A stretch of DNA of 64,000 nt from Oligoflexus tunisiensis (lineage in GTDB: Bacteria; Bdellovibrionota_B; Oligoflexia; Oligoflexales; Oligoflexaceae): the NCBI RefSeq assembly GCF_001748245.1, contig NZ_BDFO01000001.1:1163345-1227344 (forward strand). Reading direction: 5' to 3'. This document shows, piece by piece, positions 53,670 to 63,320 of the stretch. A model generated the notes under the pieces. The model did not search any database and was not told where the DNA came from. It worked only from the letters and a program-made list of their open reading frames with translations. Position 1 is the stretch's first letter. Each line of letters opens with the position of its first letter. The position numbers and the translations under genes were made by a program.

Positions 53670-54985
53670 GAGTTTTTGTCCATGGAAAAGAGGCTTTTCA
53701 ATGCTTCGGCCATGCTTTCGGAGGTGTAGCCCACTGGAGGGTTATGCACAACCCGCGCTGCATCGCCGTTGATTTTGTTGACTATGGATTTCAGCATGGC
53801 TTCAGCCGCCTTGATTTGATTCTCATCGAGCGAGTTCAAGGGCGAGCGTCCAAAGGATTTTTGAAACTCCTGAGCCACCAGGGCATCCAGGTATTCACGG
53901 AAACTGCCGAGAGCTGGCTTCAGGTTGAGGTTGCTCAACCACTTGTCAAAACCTTCGGCATTTTCAACGATGATCTGCTTGCCTTTTTCCGCCGCGCGCC
54001 GCCGCTCCTCGTAGTTTTCCCCGACCACCTGCTTCAGATCGTCGATGTCGAAGAGATAGACGTCCTCGAGCTCGGCACAGGCCTTATCAATATCCCGCGG
54101 CAGCGCAATGTCAATCAGGAAAACCGGCTTGTTGCGGGCCGTCTGCGAGCGTTGAATGCGTGGCTTGTCGAGTACGATCTCATTGGCCGCGGTGCAACTG
54201 ATCACCACATCCGCGAGGGTGAGAACCTCATTCAGTTCCTCCCAGGGATAGGCGATCCCGATGCCGATCTTTTCCACCAGACCCTCGGCACGGGCCAGCG
54301 TGCGGTTGCAGACAAAGAGTTCCCTAGGGTTATATTTCAAAAGATACTTGGCCGCGACTTCCGCCATCTCACCGGCGCCGATGATCAGGACGCGACAGTC
54401 AGCGATGTCCCCATACACGCGGTTGGCGAGATCGATGGCCGCGTGGCTGATGGAAACGGGCTTTTTGCCAATATCGGTGTTGCTGCGCACCTTTTTGGAC
54501 GAGGAAAAGGCTTCCTGAGTCAGGCGCTTTAGGATTGGGCCAAGGGTTCCACTTTCCTGCGCGAATTGCGCGGCGTTTTTAAACTGGCCGGTGATCTGGG
54601 TTTCCCCGAGCACGAGCGAATCCAGACCGGAGGCCACGGAAAATGCGTGACGCGCGGCATCCTTATGCAGATAGTGGTAGCTGCGGTGTTTGATTTCCTC
54701 GTCCAGTTCCTTTTTCGGGTTCGGACAAAATCTTTGCAGATCGATAAAGACTTCGCGCAGATGATGCGAAGTCAGTTCGGAGCTGTCCATGACACCATAG
54801 AGCTCAAGCCGGTTGCAGGTCGAGAGGACCATGACCTCCCGTAAACCATGCTTCTGAATCACCTGGGGCAGTGAGACGTCGATCTCTTCCCGACTCAGAA
54901 ACAATGTTTCACGGAAGTCCAAACCCGCTGACTCGTGGTTGGTGCCAACGCAAAATAGGATGGGGACTTTTTCAGCCAAACCCAT
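53666..54985 (-). CDS. hemA: Glutamyl-tRNA reductase
   Basis: About 439 residues. It reduces Glu-tRNA to glutamate-1-semialdehyde, the first committed step of C5-pathway tetrapyrrole synthesis. Diagnostic are CVGTNHESAGLDFRE at the start, VLSTCNRLELYG with the catalytic Cys (~55), SVASGLDSLVLGETQI, and the NADPH-binding VLIIGAGEMAEVAAKYL. I chose the ATG at 54985, since the longer frame to 55036 lies in hemX. It overlaps hemX upstream by 14 nt and hemC downstream by 4 nt, so all three are one operon. Confidence 0.95.
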   Translation of the reverse strand: MGLAEKVPILFCVGTNHESAGLDFRETLFLSREEIDVSLPQVIQKHGLREVMVLSTCNRLELYGVMDSSELTSHHLREVFIDLQRFCPNPKKELDEEIKHRSYHYLHKDAARHAFSVASGLDSLVLGETQITGQFKNAAQFAQESGTLGPILKRLTQEAFSSSKKVRSNTDIGKKPVSISHAAIDLANRVYGDIADCRVLIIGAGEMAEVAAKYLLKYNPRELFVCNRTLARAEGLVEKIGIGIAYPWEELNEVLTLADVVISCTAANEIVLDKPRIQRSQTARNKPVFLIDIALPRDIDKACAELEDVYLFDIDDLKQVVGENYEERRRAAEKGKQIIVENAEGFDKWLSNLNLKPALGSFREYLDALVAQEFQKSFGRSPLNSLDENQIKAAEAMLKSIVNKINGDAARVVHNPPVGYTSESMAEALKSLFSMDKNS

Positions 54986-55781
54986 GACTCCAGTTATTGA
55001 TGCCGAACAAGCCGATGGCCAACAGGACGAAACCAAGAATCGTCATCCATGCCAGTCGTTTGGCAGAGAGATTGAAAAAATTGCGACTCAAAAGAGTGAT
55101 GAGGTACCAGAGCCAGACCAGGAAGGCCCACAGAACCTTGCCCAGCAGGGCCATGCGATCACCCGTGTAATAGAACTGGGAGTAGACCGCGCCCATGATA
55201 AGGCCGCAGGTCAGGAAGATAAATCCAAGCCAAATGGAGAGAATAAGGGCCTGGTTCAGTTTACTGATCGAGACCTGGGTGTGCTGGAGTCGACTGAGCT
55301 GTTTCTTTTTCAAGGCTTGCTGTTGGATCAGATAGAAGATGGCAATCACAAAGGCGATGATCGCAAAGGCTTCCCCGACGACGCTGACCAGAATATGAAC
55401 TGACATGAGAAGACCCGTGCTTTCCACGGCCGCGGCTTCCCCATGGGGCGCGACGAAGAAAAACTGGATCAGCATGATCAGAGTGGAGAGAGGCGCGACG
55501 ATGGAGCCCACAATGCGCAGGTTGAAGAAGACCTGAGCGAAGATGGTAAGCCAGGCGGTGGTGGTGATGAGAACGAAACTGCTGGTGAGATGTTTTACAT
55601 TATGAAGGAACACATTCACTGTATTCAGGAGCATCAGAAACGCAGCCAGCATGAAAAGTCCATAGGCAGCCCGATGGATTTTCTCCTGCGTGCTGGATTT
55701 GGAAAAGCTGTGCAAGTAAAGCCCTGAAGATCCAGCGAATGCAACCAGGGCTGATATGACACCCAAATGATAGAAATTCAA
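54972..55781 (-). CDS. hemX: HemX/CcsA-like cytochrome assembly membrane protein
   Basis: A 269-residue membrane protein with eight predicted helices, matching the HemX/CcsA/CcmC family that handles haem during cytochrome c biogenesis. Conserved His residues occur in LHNVKHL, HGEAAA and VHILVS. No ATG fits the start of the conserved region; a TTG at 55781 has AGGGGG six nt upstream and begins NFYHLGVISALVA. It overlaps hemA by 14 nt. In Bacillus HemX lowers HemA levels, so a regulatory role next to hemA is plausible here too. Confidence 0.85.
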   Translation of the reverse strand: MNFYHLGVISALVAFAGSSGLYLHSFSKSSTQEKIHRAAYGLFMLAAFLMLLNTVNVFLHNVKHLTSSFVLITTTAWLTIFAQVFFNLRIVGSIVAPLSTLIMLIQFFFVAPHGEAAAVESTGLLMSVHILVSVVGEAFAIIAFVIAIFYLIQQQALKKKQLSRLQHTQVSISKLNQALILSIWLGFIFLTCGLIMGAVYSQFYYTGDRMALLGKVLWAFLVWLWYLITLLSRNFFNLSAKRLAWMTILGFVLLAIGLFGINNWSHGFG

Positions 55782-56068
55782 GTGAAGCCCCCTCGGACTG
55801 GATGGATCGAAGCCAGGGCATTTATGACACAAAAGGAAGCCCAAGCTCAAGAAAGGAATCCCACCACAGACCCAGTCTACCACGAAAGGCTGGATATTTT
55901 TTGCCGTACTGCTTCCAAAATTTGCGGTGGGTCAGGCCGTTATCTGAAAAAGAAAACGTCAAAGTTCCCACGGCCTGGGTGGTCTGTTTGGTGATCATTG
56001 AAAAAAGCGGATTTCAGCGAAAAAAGATCACCTGTTGACGGTGCAAGGGCGCTGGCGCGCCCATTCAG

Positions 56069-57373
56069 TTACAAAGGAACTTCGCGGTAGTTTTCGATGA
56101 TCTCTTTAAACGTGGCCAGATACTTCGAACCGCCTTCGCCATCAATCACGCGATGGTCAAAGGTCAGGCTCACCATCATCATCGGCCGGATCGCAATCAT
56201 ATCATCAATCACCACCGGACGCTTCACGATCGCACCGATGCCGAGCATCGCCACCTGAGGCTGGTTGATGATGGGATTGCTGGTGATACTGCCCCAGCCA
56301 CCCGGGTTGGTGATCGAGAAGGTTCCACCCTGCACATCGTCCGGCTTCAGCTTTTTGTTGCGGGCCCGCACCACCAGATCATTCAAGCGACGGGCCACGC
56401 CCGCGAGACTCAAATCACCGGCCTGCTTGATGACGGGCACGATCAGACCGTTTTCCAAAGCCACAGCGCAGCCGATATTGATGTCCTTCTTCCAAAGAAT
56501 ATCGTAACCATCGACCGAAGTATTCACAATCGGATGCTTCTTGATCGCCTGCACGGCGGCATGAATGAAGAAGGGCGTAAAGGTCAGCTTGAAGCCTTCG
56601 CGTTTCTGAAACTCCGCTCCATGCTTTTCCCGGAGCTTCACGATCTGATGCAGATCCATTTCGAACACGGTGGTCACATGCGGCGAGACCCGCACGGATT
56701 CCACCATATGATCGGCAATCAGCTGCCGCATGCGGGACATCGGTTCCCGACGCACCGGCACGCCTTCGAGCAGTTCCTGGCCATCGACCTGGCTCAGTTT
56801 CAGCTGTGTGTGCGGCGTGGCCATCGGCATCGGTGTCCGGGCGGGTTCGGGAACTGTCGGCGCCGGTTTGCTCAGAACCTGAGGGGTATCCTGTTCAAAA
56901 TCGAGCAGATCCTTCTTCGTGATACGGCCGTGCATTCCACTGCCACGCACCTGATTCAAATCAATGCCGCGTTCCTGGGCCATCTTCCGCACGAGCGGTG
57001 AGCTGCGCAGTGGGCCGTCTTCATGCGGCTCGTCATCCCGCGCCGCAGCGGTTTCCCGTGGAATGGGCGGCGTTGTGGTGGTGGGGGAAGAGGGTGCGGC
57101 CGGAAGTTCGGTACTCACGGTGGCGCCGGCTTCGCTGGAGATGATGGCCAGAGCCTGGTCCACTTTCACCACGCTTCCCACGGGCACGAGGACTTTCACC
57201 AGAATTCCGGAAGCCGGTGCGGGGATCTCGGTGTCAACCTTATCCGTTGATACTTCCAGGAGAGGACTGTCTTTGGTAACGCTTTCGCCTTCTTTGATCA
57301 ACCAATTGGTCAAGGTCGCTTCATGCACGCCCTCACCCATCAAGGGCATCAAAACCTCTGTGACCTTTGCCAT
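56069..57373 (-). CDS. 2-oxoacid dehydrogenase E2 (dihydrolipoamide acyltransferase)
   Basis: About 434 residues. It carries acyl groups on lipoyl-lysine in a 2-oxoacid dehydrogenase complex. One lipoyl domain (1-80) with Lys-45 in EVSTDKVDTE, a Pro/Thr linker, a subunit-binding domain (about 122-158; SSPLVRKMAQERGI), a second Pro-rich linker and the catalytic domain (about 205-434) with active-site DHRVIDGEGG near the end. Sequence resembles BCKDH/pyruvate-type E2, but substrate cannot be fixed. The second ATG has GGAG six nt upstream. The E3 gene lies 57 nt upstream on the same strand. No E1 genes are in the window. Confidence 0.9.
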   Translation of the reverse strand: MAKVTEVLMPLMGEGVHEATLTNWLIKEGESVTKDSPLLEVSTDKVDTEIPAPASGILVKVLVPVGSVVKVDQALAIISSEAGATVSTELPAAPSSPTTTTPPIPRETAAARDDEPHEDGPLRSSPLVRKMAQERGIDLNQVRGSGMHGRITKKDLLDFEQDTPQVLSKPAPTVPEPARTPMPMATPHTQLKLSQVDGQELLEGVPVRREPMSRMRQLIADHMVESVRVSPHVTTVFEMDLHQIVKLREKHGAEFQKREGFKLTFTPFFIHAAVQAIKKHPIVNTSVDGYDILWKKDINIGCAVALENGLIVPVIKQAGDLSLAGVARRLNDLVVRARNKKLKPDDVQGGTFSITNPGGWGSITSNPIINQPQVAMLGIGAIVKRPVVIDDMIAIRPMMMVSLTFDHRVIDGEGGSKYLATFKEIIENYREVPL

Positions 57374-57430
57374 CATGAACTCCGTAGATGTCTGATATCT
57401 GTGCCCCGGGTGCCGTGCACCCGCCCTACC

Positions 57431-58822
57431 TTACATGTGAATCGCGCCGCCGGTTCCCACGTGCGCCGCTTCCACGATGGTTTCGGAAATGGTCGGATGG
57501 GGGTGAATCGTGTGCGCGATCTCGTCGAGTGTGGTTTCCAGGACCTTGCCGAGAGCAAACTCGGAAATCATTTCCGTGGCGGTGTTGCCCACGATGTGCA
57601 CACCGAGGATTTCCTTATATTTGGGCTCGTAAATGATCTTCACAAAACCGGCGGTCGCATCCTCGATCTTGGCCTTGGCCATCGGTGCAAAGGGGAATTT
57701 GGCGATCTTGTACTCGCGTTTTTCCTCTTTGCATTTTTCCTCGGTCAGGCCAATGCTGGCGATTTCCGGGTAAGTATAGATCGCGGCCGGGTTCGCTGCA
57801 TAGTTGATAAGAGGCGGAACATGACCGGCAATGACTTCGACGGCGTGATAGGCTTCCGCCGATGCAGTGTGAGCCAGGGCTGGCGTGGAAATGATGTCGC
57901 CGATGGCAAAGATATTCGACACGGCTGTTTTATAGTGCTCGTCAACCTTGATGAAGCCACCTTTTTCGGTGGTCAGACCGACCTTGTTCAGGCCGATATC
58001 ATCGGTGACGGCCTCACGACCGATGGACAGGAGCACCTTGTCAAAGAAACGGTCGGGCTTGCCTTCGACGGAGAGCTTCACCTGCTTGCCATCATCGGTG
58101 ACGCCGGTCAGTTTGCTGCCGGTTTCAATCGTGATATTCTGCTTTTTCAAGTGACGCTCAAGTTCCTTGACGCATTCTCCATCTTCCGTTGGCAGAATCT
58201 GCGGCGCGAGTTCAATGATCGTGACCTGCGAACCCATGCGGCCAAAGAGTGACGCGAATTCCGTTCCCACCACGCCGCCGCCGACGACCGCCAGGGTTTT
58301 GGGAATATGATCGATGAAGAGGATGTGATCCGAATTCACAATATTTTTGCCATTCGATTTCGCAAAAGGAAGTTCACGAACCCGCGAGCCGGTGGCCAGC
58401 AGGACGAATTTCGTTTGAATGGTCGTGACCTTGCCGGCTTTATCGGTGATGCTGACGGAGGTTTTGCTTTCCAGGCGACCGTGCCCTTCGTAGGTATCGA
58501 TCTTGTTTTTTTTCATCAGGAATCGCAGGCCTTTGCGCTGCTGATCGACGATCTTTTCCTTGCGTTCCATGATTTTGGCCCAGTTAAATGCCACCGGGCC
58601 CGTGCTAAAACCCTGCTCTTCGAGATGCTGAAGTTTGTCCCAGGTTTTTGCGGAATGCAGCAAGGCTTTCGTGGGGATGCAGCCCCAGTTCAGACAGGTG
58701 CCGCCGAGGTTTTCTGATTTTTCGACCAGCGCGACTTTCAGCCCTAATTGCGCCGCCTTAAGGGCTCCAACTTCACCACCAGGACCGGAACCAATCACCA
58801 CCAGATCATAGGATGCTGTCAT
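57431..58822 (-). CDS. lpdA: Dihydrolipoamide dehydrogenase (E3)
   Basis: A 463-residue flavoprotein re-oxidising dihydrolipoyl groups of the 2-oxoacid dehydrogenase complex. FAD motif VIGSGPGGEVGALKA, redox Cys-43 and Cys-48 in GGTCLNWGCIPTK, NAD motif AVVGGGVVGTEFAS, and the C-terminal acid-base HPHPTISE. The start at 58822 has GGAGAAATAT upstream; the longer frame to 58864 lacks this. It is directly upstream of the E2 gene, fitting a co-transcribed E3-E2 pair. Confidence 0.94.
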   Translation of the reverse strand: MTASYDLVVIGSGPGGEVGALKAAQLGLKVALVEKSENLGGTCLNWGCIPTKALLHSAKTWDKLQHLEEQGFSTGPVAFNWAKIMERKEKIVDQQRKGLRFLMKKNKIDTYEGHGRLESKTSVSITDKAGKVTTIQTKFVLLATGSRVRELPFAKSNGKNIVNSDHILFIDHIPKTLAVVGGGVVGTEFASLFGRMGSQVTIIELAPQILPTEDGECVKELERHLKKQNITIETGSKLTGVTDDGKQVKLSVEGKPDRFFDKVLLSIGREAVTDDIGLNKVGLTTEKGGFIKVDEHYKTAVSNIFAIGDIISTPALAHTASAEAYHAVEVIAGHVPPLINYAANPAAIYTYPEIASIGLTEEKCKEEKREYKIAKFPFAPMAKAKIEDATAGFVKIIYEPKYKEILGVHIVGNTATEMISEFALGKVLETTLDEIAHTIHPHPTISETIVEAAHVGTGGAIHM

Positions 58823-59092
58823 ATATTTCTCCTGCGAGGGGTCACCCCGGCCAACCCCGATCAAGGTCCGGCTTGTTCGAAGACAAGGCGGGGCAACCCT
58901 GAGGGACGAGGGATCGGAAATGGGGGAATCTGCTCGACGGCAAGGCCGAGGCTCAATTTATAACGGGGAAACTTACACTATTAAATGGTGAACCTTAAAG
59001 AGAATATTTGGTATAGTTAAAGTTGGGCGTACCTTTCGTCCGACAAGACTTATAGGGAAATTGGGCCGAGCAGGCTCGCACAAGGAGGTCCT

Positions 59093-59344
59093 ATGGGCAA
59101 AGTCCTTGAGTTCAAAACCCCGGAACAACGCCGTGAAGAAACAGTCACTTACAAGCTTGTTAAGATGGCTGATGAAATTGATCAGGTCCTGTTGCGTCAC
59201 CTCACCGACGATGACATCGATCCCCGTGAACTGGTCGGGGTGCTGTCCCATAGGCTTGGGACCCTGATGAATCGGCTGGAAGAAAAAGACGAACTCTGGC
59301 ATGTATGCCAAAAGGTTATGAAAAAGCAGGCTCAGATCGACTGA
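59093..59344 (+). CDS. Small conserved-looking cytosolic protein, unknown
   Basis: An 83-residue soluble protein, helical, charged, with LVKMADEIDQVLLRHLTDDDIDPREL and LSHRLGTLMNRLEEKDELW. The AAGGAGG ribosome site four nt before the ATG is close to perfect, so it is probably well expressed. A TATAGT box lies about 80 nt upstream. Its 3' end overlaps the convergent engB gene by 13 nt. No family recognised and no signal peptide. Confidence 0.7.
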   Translation: MGKVLEFKTPEQRREETVTYKLVKMADEIDQVLLRHLTDDDIDPRELVGVLSHRLGTLMNRLEEKDELWHVCQKVMKKQAQID

Positions 59345-59928
59345 CTTTCCTCAGTCTCCATCCAGGCGAACAAATCGGCCCGAACCTCTTCCAGGCCGGT
59401 TTGCTTCATGCTTGAAACACCGACAATTTTTCTCACAGCAATCCCTTTGGCATCCAATTCCTTCGTCAGCTTTTGCACGCGTGTTTGCAAGGCCTGGCGC
59501 GAGATTTTGTCGGTCTTGGTCAGTAAAACATAGAGTGGAAGCTGACGACCGAGCAGAAACATCAGCTCATCATCGACGTCGGTTAACTCACGGCGGCAGT
59601 CGATCAGGAACATGAATTCCCGTATATTGGTGCGCCGCACATAAGCTTCAACCAAAGGCTGCCACTTCTCGGCAACGTGTTTATCGATCGCGCTGAAACC
59701 AAATCCTGGCAAATCCGCGACCACCATTTTATCGTTAACCGAGAAAAAGTTGATCATCTGGGTCTGACCGGGTGTGCGGCCTTTGCGGGCGAGCGTACGA
59801 CGGCCCAAAAGGGCATTGATTAGGCTCGATTTGCCAGCGTTGGAGCGGCCGATAAAGGCAACTTCCGGTTGCGCGAAATCAGGAAGTTGTTCCGGTTTAA
59901 GGGCGCTGGTGATATATCTGCAATCCAT
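59332..59928 (-). CDS. engB: Ribosome-biogenesis GTPase EngB/YsxC
   Basis: About 198 residues. A TRAFAC-class GTPase needed for large-subunit assembly. G1 is FIGRSNAGKSSLIN, G2 GRTPGQTQ, G3 DLPGFGF, G4 LTKTDK, G5 VSSMK. The ATG at 59928 leaves 39 nt to the divergent mutL start, whereas the longer frame to 59982 would overlap mutL. It overlaps the small gene at 59093 tail-to-tail. Confidence 0.93.
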   Translation of the reverse strand: MDCRYITSALKPEQLPDFAQPEVAFIGRSNAGKSSLINALLGRRTLARKGRTPGQTQMINFFSVNDKMVVADLPGFGFSAIDKHVAEKWQPLVEAYVRRTNIREFMFLIDCRRELTDVDDELMFLLGRQLPLYVLLTKTDKISRQALQTRVQKLTKELDAKGIAVRKIVGVSSMKQTGLEEVRADLFAWMETEESQSI

Positions 59929-59967
59929 GTCTGACAAGACCTCATATTCCGCGAAAAAGGGTAGCCG

Positions 59968-62343
59968 ATGGCCAGGGTACATTTACTCGATGACGAGCTG
60001 ATTAACAAGATCGCAGCCGGAGAGGTGGTGGAACGGCCAGCCAGCGTAGTGAAAGAACTGGTCGAGAACGCTATAGACGCTGGGGCGACGCATGTCAAGG
60101 TGATCCTCAAGGATGGTGGTCGCCAGCTCATTCAAGTGCAGGATGACGGATCCGGCATGGCGCCTGAAGATGCCGTTCTGGCTGTTAAACGTCATACGAC
60201 GTCCAAGCTGCAGGCGGCGGATGATCTCTTTCAGGTGAGGACCATGGGCTTTCGCGGTGAGGCTTTGGCTTCGATCGCTTCGGTGAGCCGCTTTACGCTG
60301 CAGACGCAGTCGCGTGAGCATCCTGGACATCGCGTGCATATTGAAGACGGCAAACAGAGTGATTCCCCCTGGCAGGGTTCACCTGGGACCTGCATGACGG
60401 TGGCGGATCTTTTTTACAATGTGCCGGCGCGTCGCGCGTTTATGAAAACGGCGGCTGCGGAATTTGCGGCGTGCCACGAGTATATGCAGGCGCTGGCTCT
60501 TTCGCTCCCCACTGTGGGATTTACGCTTCTGCATAATGACCGCGAAGTGTTTTCGGTGAGCCCGGCCCTGAAGACGGAAGGGCATCTGCGCGGGGAAGCG
60601 TCGATGCGGGCGCGAGCGGCAGCTTTGATTGGGACAGAGGAAGCAGGGCGGCTGATCTATCTGCAGCGCCCTGATCGGCATGCGTATGTTGAGGCTTTGA
60701 TTTCGCCGCCGGGTTTGGATAAGGGCACGGCGCGGCATTGTTTTACGTTTGTGAATGGTCGCTGGGTGCGGGATAAGCTTTTGCGTTTTGCTTTGCAGCG
60801 GGGTTATCACAGCCACCTGATGAAGGGGAAATTTCCGATTGCGCTGCTTTATGTGACGATTGATCCGGCTCTGGTGGATGTGAATGTACATCCGGCGAAA
60901 GCGGAGCTGCGTTTCCAATATGCCCAGGAAGTCCAGAATGCATTGGTTTATGCGATTCGGGAAGCGCTGCGGGAAGGCAGCTGGGCCAGTGCGAATCCGC
61001 CTGTGAAGACTGTGGATAATTTGCCTTCCGTGCCGGCGCCGGATGATTTTGATTTGGCGTTGCCACAGGATGGTGAGGTGAAACGTACCGTCATGCGCTT
61101 TGAGGCGGAAATGCCGGCGCAACCGAAGACGCGTGTGCAACCGCCTTTGAATTTGACAAGGGACGAACCCGTGCGGAATGGGGCGACCGCGGGTCTGTCG
61201 GCTGCGCCTTCCACCTCTGAGATGTCGGTGCGATCATCACGGGAGGCATCGGCGCGTTCCGCGTCTGAGGCTGTGTCCCGTGCTCCATCTGGTGTCTCGA
61301 CGGATTCTGCTTCCGGGGCGCCGTCGTCGTCTGAAATGTCGTCGCGCTCCACGCTTAATGCACGTGGTGCCTCAATGCATTCTGCATCTGAAGATCCCTC
61401 ATCTGAAGTGTCGTCCCGTTCTGCCTCTAATGAGTCCTCGGCATCTTCGCATGATGTCTCGAAGCCTTCTGCATCGGCTTCAGCACCACGCGCCTCATCC
61501 GATATGCCCACACGTCACGCGTCGAATGTATCGTCATCTTCACATGTCTCGACGCCTTCTGCAGAGGCGGCATTCTCGTCATCCCACAAATCGCTGCGCT
61601 CTGCATCCGAAGCGCCCGAGACGAACACTGTTTCCAGAAATTCTGATGCGGGCGCACCAACAAAATCGGCGCCATTTAATCGCGACCTGCGCTCGGTGAG
61701 TGCTGAAGCCTCCAAGGCCCGACCGCCATCCGCCGTCAGTCAACTGAAAGCTTCCGTTCCTTCACCGGATGGCCAGTCGGTCATTCCATGGAATGAACTG
61801 CAATATATTGGCCCCTTCGCCCGTTGCTTCCTTCTCTTTGAGCACCAGCAGCAGCTACTTGCCATCGATCAACATGCCTTTCATGAACGCGTCCTCTATG
61901 AACGCCTTGTGGAAAATCCCGATATTCTCCGGCGCACCCAGCCTTTGCTCATGCCGGAAGTCCTGGTTTTCAGCCCCACGGAATGCGAGCGCCTTGTGCA
62001 TATGAAGGATGCACTGGATGCCCTCGGCATTCAGATTCATGGCGTCAGTGATACGGAAATCGAAGTCACCGCCGTCCCGAGTCTGCTCGTCAACAAGGAC
62101 CTCAACAGTCTTCTGGCGGCCATCCTCGGTGGCCGCGATAAAGCCTCCGAGCTCGCCCATGATGTGCTCGCGACCATGGCCTGCCATGCCGCGGTTCGAG
62201 CCGGCGAGGAACTTCCCGAGCCGGAACTGAAAACCCTGCTGCGTGAAGCCGAGTCCGTCGACTTTTATCACAACTGTCCACACGGACGTCGCGTCTTCCG
62301 CTGGTGGAAACTCGCGCAGGTGGCCTCCTGGTTTGATCGTTGA
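59968..62343 (+). CDS. mutL: DNA mismatch repair protein MutL
   Basis: A 791-residue mismatch-repair protein, longer than the usual 600-650. The N-terminal GHKL ATPase (1-335) has LVENAIDAGA, QDDGSGM and GFRGEALASIASV. A linker (about 340-600) is expanded, with a Ser/Ala-rich stretch at about 405-580. The C-terminal domain carries the endonuclease motif DQHAFHERVLYE, plus ACHAAVR-type and CPHGRR motifs, so it should nick DNA itself, as in bacteria without MutH. Its TGA shares one base with the miaA ATG. Confidence 0.93.
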   Translation: MARVHLLDDELINKIAAGEVVERPASVVKELVENAIDAGATHVKVILKDGGRQLIQVQDDGSGMAPEDAVLAVKRHTTSKLQAADDLFQVRTMGFRGEALASIASVSRFTLQTQSREHPGHRVHIEDGKQSDSPWQGSPGTCMTVADLFYNVPARRAFMKTAAAEFAACHEYMQALALSLPTVGFTLLHNDREVFSVSPALKTEGHLRGEASMRARAAALIGTEEAGRLIYLQRPDRHAYVEALISPPGLDKGTARHCFTFVNGRWVRDKLLRFALQRGYHSHLMKGKFPIALLYVTIDPALVDVNVHPAKAELRFQYAQEVQNALVYAIREALREGSWASANPPVKTVDNLPSVPAPDDFDLALPQDGEVKRTVMRFEAEMPAQPKTRVQPPLNLTRDEPVRNGATAGLSAAPSTSEMSVRSSREASARSASEAVSRAPSGVSTDSASGAPSSSEMSSRSTLNARGASMHSASEDPSSEVSSRSASNESSASSHDVSKPSASASAPRASSDMPTRHASNVSSSSHVSTPSAEAAFSSSHKSLRSASEAPETNTVSRNSDAGAPTKSAPFNRDLRSVSAEASKARPPSAVSQLKASVPSPDGQSVIPWNELQYIGPFARCFLLFEHQQQLLAIDQHAFHERVLYERLVENPDILRRTQPLLMPEVLVFSPTECERLVHMKDALDALGIQIHGVSDTEIEVTAVPSLLVNKDLNSLLAAILGGRDKASELAHDVLATMACHAAVRAGEELPEPELKTLLREAESVDFYHNCPHGRRVFRWWKLAQVASWFDR

Positions 62344-63257
62344 TGGAGGCTGCTGTCTTGCCAAAACAGGAATATGTGGTCATCGCCGGTCCAACGGCCA
62401 GCGGCAAATCCGCATTGGCCATGGAGCTGGCGCAAAAGCTCCGCGGAGAAATCATCAACTGCGATTCCGTGCAGCTTTACCGCGGCTTCAATATCGGTTC
62501 CGCCAAACCCACAGCGGAAGAGCAGGCTTTGATCCCTCATCATCTTCTGGATGTGGTGAACGCGGATGACAGCTATGATGCCCGTTGCTTTGCCGAGGAC
62601 ACCGAAACTATTATCCAAAAAATTCGCGCCCGACAGCGCCTGCCTATCGTGGTCGGTGGCACCGGTCTTTACCTCCGTGCGCTATGGCGTGAAAACTGGC
62701 ACGACCTTCCGAAAAGTGAAAGCCTCCGCCAGGAGCTGGAAGCCTGGTCGAATGAGAACCTGCATAAACGCCTGCATGAACTCGATCCGGTGCGTGCGGC
62801 TCAGTTGCATCGCAATGATCGCTATCGTCTGCAACGTGCGGTGGAAATCGTCACGCTGACAGGCCAGCCTCTCAGCGCCCAAACCCCAAAATCCGATGAA
62901 CGCCAGAATGCCTTTGCCATTCGCGTGCTCTGCCCGCGCCCCCTTCTGCAGGAGCGCAGCCGTCAACGTATCGATCAGATGCTGAAGGCCGGTCTTGTCG
63001 AAGAGGTCCGCCAGCTCCTCGCCGCTGGTGTGGATCCGCACTGCAAACCCATGCAGAGCATCGGCTATGCCCAGGTCGTGGAATTTCTGGAAGGTAAAAT
63101 CACGGAAGCGGAACTGCCGGAGCAAATCCAGATCGCCACGAGGCAGTATGCCAAGCGGCAGGAAACCTGGTTCAATAAAGTTCAGTTTGATGCCTTCTGG
63201 ACCAGCGGTTCACCCATCGAGCCTCTCATGCAAACACTCCAGGGTGCAGGTTTTTAG
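62343..63257 (+). CDS. miaA: tRNA dimethylallyltransferase
   Basis: About 304 residues. It adds an isopentenyl group to A37 of tRNAs reading UNN codons. P-loop GPTASGKSALAMELA, NCDSVQLYRGFNIGSAKPT, the HHLLDVV segment, GGTGLYLRALW, and C-terminal QSIGYAQVVEFLEG and KRQETWF. The ATG overlaps the mutL stop (TGATG); an in-frame TTG at 62340 is less likely. The mutL-miaA order is conserved in many bacteria. Confidence 0.95.
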   Translation: MEAAVLPKQEYVVIAGPTASGKSALAMELAQKLRGEIINCDSVQLYRGFNIGSAKPTAEEQALIPHHLLDVVNADDSYDARCFAEDTETIIQKIRARQRLPIVVGGTGLYLRALWRENWHDLPKSESLRQELEAWSNENLHKRLHELDPVRAAQLHRNDRYRLQRAVEIVTLTGQPLSAQTPKSDERQNAFAIRVLCPRPLLQERSRQRIDQMLKAGLVEEVRQLLAAGVDPHCKPMQSIGYAQVVEFLEGKITEAELPEQIQIATRQYAKRQETWFNKVQFDAFWTSGSPIEPLMQTLQGAGF

Positions 63258-63320
63258 GCAGTTGGGGCGGTAGAGTTTGTGTGCTATGACGGAGCAGAAC
63301 CTTGAGAAAGGATATGCTTC

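Noticed and set aside
57323..58252. 309-codon open frame antisense to lpdA
   Set aside because: Shadow of a strongly conserved flavoprotein gene.
60948..61511. Acidic Asp/Glu-rich open frame antisense to the mutL linker
   Set aside because: It arises from reading the Ser-rich linker codons on the other strand; no start context.
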